Shown here one piece after another: positions 62,384 to 64,000 of a stretch of DNA of 64,000 nt. Origin of the DNA: JAFEDN01 sp963795715. Its GTDB lineage: Bacteria > Pseudomonadota > Gammaproteobacteria > Coxiellales > Coxiellaceae. The stretch lies in assembly GCA_963795715.1 (NCBI GenBank), contig CAWCIY010000003.1, positions 1,385,231 through 1,449,230 of the forward strand, read 5' to 3'. The notes under the pieces were generated by a model. It saw nothing but the letters and a program-made list of their open reading frames with translations, made no database searches and was not told the DNA's origin. Position 1 is the first letter of the stretch; each line of letters begins with the position of its first letter. The position numbers were made by a program, and so were the translations under genes.

Positions 62384-63634
62384 ATGGAAGAGCAAGCATT
62401 TTTGATTGAAAAAAATATCAGTGAAATAGAATCCCTGCGGCAACGGTTAACCATGCTCAGTTATATTCTCACCAAAGTTCCGGGATTTGTATTTTGGAAG
62501 AATACCGAACTCAAGTTGATGGGTTGCAATGATAATTTTGCCAAACAAGTGGGATTAAATCACCCCAAGGAAATTGTTGGCTTAACCGATCATGATTTAC
62601 CCTGGAATCCAGAGCAAACGCGGAAATTTATTCGCGATGACCAGGAAATTTTGCAAACCGGTGTACCTAAAACCAATATTGAAGAAAAACAGCGCCAGCT
62701 CGATGGCAAAGAGCTGGTTTTGTTAACGAGTAAAGTCCCACTGTATGATGGCGATAAAATCTCGGGCGTGTTGGGAATTTATGTCGATATCACGGCTCTC
62801 AAAGAATCCGAACTGGCTTTGCGGGCAGAAAGAGATAAAGCCGAAGCGGCCAACCGTTTGAAGAGCGATTTTATTCTCAATATGCAACACGATATTCGTA
62901 CCCCGATCAGCGGTATTTATGGCATGACGGAATTATTAGCCGCTCATCCGGCGGTGCCGTCAGATATTCGATCACATTTAAACGAAATCGCTCACGCCGC
63001 TAAAGAATTGCTGGATTATTGCAACGATATTTTAGATTTTACCCATGTAGAATACGGTTCTCGTCCGCTAGCGCATCAGCCATTTTCGTTAAAAAACTTG
63101 GTTAGTTCGGTATTACAGATGCAAACCCCCGCTGCCCGATTAAAGAAGATCCGTTTGTCGGTGCATTACGGCAAATCCATTCCCGATGTCTTGTTGGGTG
63201 ACGCTTATCGAATTCAACGGATGTTGATCAATTTAATCAGTAATGCGATTAAATTTACGACTCAAGGCTATGTCAAAATCCATATTCGAGCGGAAAAGCA
63301 GATTAACGTCAAGCGAGAAAAAATTATTCGCTTTACTATCTGCGACAGTGGCATTGGCATTCCTGCAGAAAAAATCGATTTCATTTATGAAAAATTTTCT
63401 AAAGTGACACCCAGCAATAAAGGACTCTACAAAGGCAGCGGTTTGGGATTAAAAATAGTCAAACAATTTATCGAAGAAATGGGTGGTGACATTGCCGTCA
63501 CCAGTCAAATTAATCAAGGAACAACATTTCAAGTGTTTTTGCCACTGACGATGCCGTTATCACACCCTATTTTGGAAGGAAAAAATCATGAACGAAAAAA
63601 ATATAAAAAACAGAAAAAAAATACTGTTGGTTGA
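62384..63634 (+). CDS. PAS-domain sensor histidine kinase (copy 2)
   Basis: The product has 416 residues. It lacks the first PAS-like domain of copy 1 but keeps the rest: PAS (VPGFVFWKNTELKLMGCN ... GVLGIYVDITALKESE), HisKA NMQHDIRTPISGIYGMTELL and HATPase NLISNAIKFT, DSGIGIP, YEKFSKV, GSGLGLKIVKQF. AAGGA precedes ATG 62384, 21 bp after the SAHH-like gene. Its 3' end overlaps the response regulator gene by 47 bp. The shorter sensor end suggests the two paralogous kinases differ in what they sense. Confidence 0.93.
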   Translation: MEEQAFLIEKNISEIESLRQRLTMLSYILTKVPGFVFWKNTELKLMGCNDNFAKQVGLNHPKEIVGLTDHDLPWNPEQTRKFIRDDQEILQTGVPKTNIEEKQRQLDGKELVLLTSKVPLYDGDKISGVLGIYVDITALKESELALRAERDKAEAANRLKSDFILNMQHDIRTPISGIYGMTELLAAHPAVPSDIRSHLNEIAHAAKELLDYCNDILDFTHVEYGSRPLAHQPFSLKNLVSSVLQMQTPAARLKKIRLSVHYGKSIPDVLLGDAYRIQRMLINLISNAIKFTTQGYVKIHIRAEKQINVKREKIIRFTICDSGIGIPAEKIDFIYEKFSKVTPSNKGLYKGSGLGLKIVKQFIEEMGGDIAVTSQINQGTTFQVFLPLTMPLSHPILEGKNHERKKYKKQKKNTVG

Positions 63635-64000
63635 GGATTCACCTCTACCACAGCGGGTTGTTAAAACCTTATTGCAACAATTAGATTGTATTGTCGATGT
63701 TGCCACCACTGGCGAAGACAGTATCATCATGTGTCAGAAAAACCACTACGATTTAATTTTGATGGATATTGGCCTCCCTGGAGTTGATGGCATGATGGCT
63801 GCACAGTTGATTCGGGAACAAGAAAATGGTCATCAACACGTACCTATTGTTGCTTTAACGGCCCATGATGATACCGCGTTAAAAGTGCATGCATTAGCAG
63901 TAGGTATGGATGACTATTTGGTTAAACCACTTTCCTTGCAATTAGCACAAAATATTTTAGCAACCTATTGTTATAGAAAAAAAGTCAATTCATTCAGCCA
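63588..64000 (+). CDS. Stand-alone response regulator (copy 2, 3' end outside window)
   Basis: ATG 63588 has GGAAGGA upstream and overlaps the kinase end by 47 bp. At least 137 residues, running off the window: ILLVEDSPLPQRVVKTLL, LILMDIGLPGVDG (phospho-acceptor Asp), PIVALTAHDD (switch Thr) and DDYLVKPLS. Close paralogue of the regulator at 43878. By comparison with that copy the stop should lie within a few codons of the window end. Confidence 0.9.
   Translation, partial: MNEKNIKNRKKILLVEDSPLPQRVVKTLLQQLDCIVDVATTGEDSIIMCQKNHYDLILMDIGLPGVDGMMAAQLIREQENGHQHVPIVALTAHDDTALKVHALAVGMDDYLVKPLSLQLAQNILATYCYRKKVNSFS

Noticed and set aside
1..64000. CRISPR arrays, tRNA and rRNA genes, replication origin
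   Set aside because: No regularly spaced short repeats, no cloverleaf or rRNA stretches, and no DnaA-box cluster were recognised on reading either strand.

Overview
The window reads as AT-rich accessory DNA from a host-associated gammaproteobacterium, most likely of the order Legionellales (Coxiella/Rickettsiella/Aquicella-like). The basis is a high density of eukaryotic-like proteins (SET domain, Rac1-like GTPase, RAP domain, HEAT and Sel1 repeats, a protein-kinase relic) next to toxin-antitoxin pairs, insertion sequences and many decayed genes. The order-level placement is inference; no rRNA or tRNA gene was recognised.

0-8 kb: two paralogous genes, the first cut by the window edge, encode a SET methyltransferase domain, basic NLS-like stretches and arrays of 32-35-residue repeats. 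These repeats match the TAL-effector repeat pattern position by position, including a canonical HD di-residue. A W-rich 33-residue-repeat protein and a chimeric relic of the same family follow. This is the strongest candidate for an undescribed system.

8-14 kb: a peptide deformylase, a complete IS66-type element (20-bp inverted repeats, 8-bp target duplication), a frameshifted wHTH regulator with an AbiEii-like nucleotidyltransferase, a broken metallophosphoesterase and a RelE-like/Xre toxin-antitoxin pair with a palindrome on its promoter.

14-22.3 kb: a double bufferin (copper-chelating RiPP) region. It has BufA1, a membrane adenylate/guanylate cyclase, a frameshifted BufB and BufC; then BufA1, YceI and cytochrome b561; then BufA2, an intact BufB and BufC; and divergently YceI and a secreted cupin.

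22.5-28.8 kb: a secreted small protein, a RAP protein with 42-residue repeats, a protein with an N-terminal Rac1 look-alike whose nucleotide pocket is damaged, and a VapBC-like pair.

29-44 kb: a signalling locus (structured 5' leader, conserved short ORF, SAH-hydrolase-like protein, PAS histidine kinase, response regulator) is split by an 11.4-kb composite transposon. The transposon is bounded by two ISAs1-type copies and flanked by a 10-bp direct repeat; it carries a LysR pseudogene, YchJ and a 2175-residue AAA/HEAT protein. The uninterrupted paralogue of the locus lies at 60.5-64 kb and serves as the empty-site reference.

44.6-54.2 kb: a tight plus-strand run of ABC exporter, two methyltransferases, a membrane protein, a Trm112-like Zn protein, a LOG-MazG fusion, an MFS exporter and a third methyltransferase, with a convergent AlkB-like oxygenase and a fourth methyltransferase. 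It looks like a small-molecule pathway acting on a nucleotide.

54-60.4 kb: a kinase relic, a Sel1 protein ending in CLIM, a 5'-truncated SNF2-like helicase of higher GC, a PIN-like protein, an Rpn-family nuclease and a stand-alone LuxR-type HTH.
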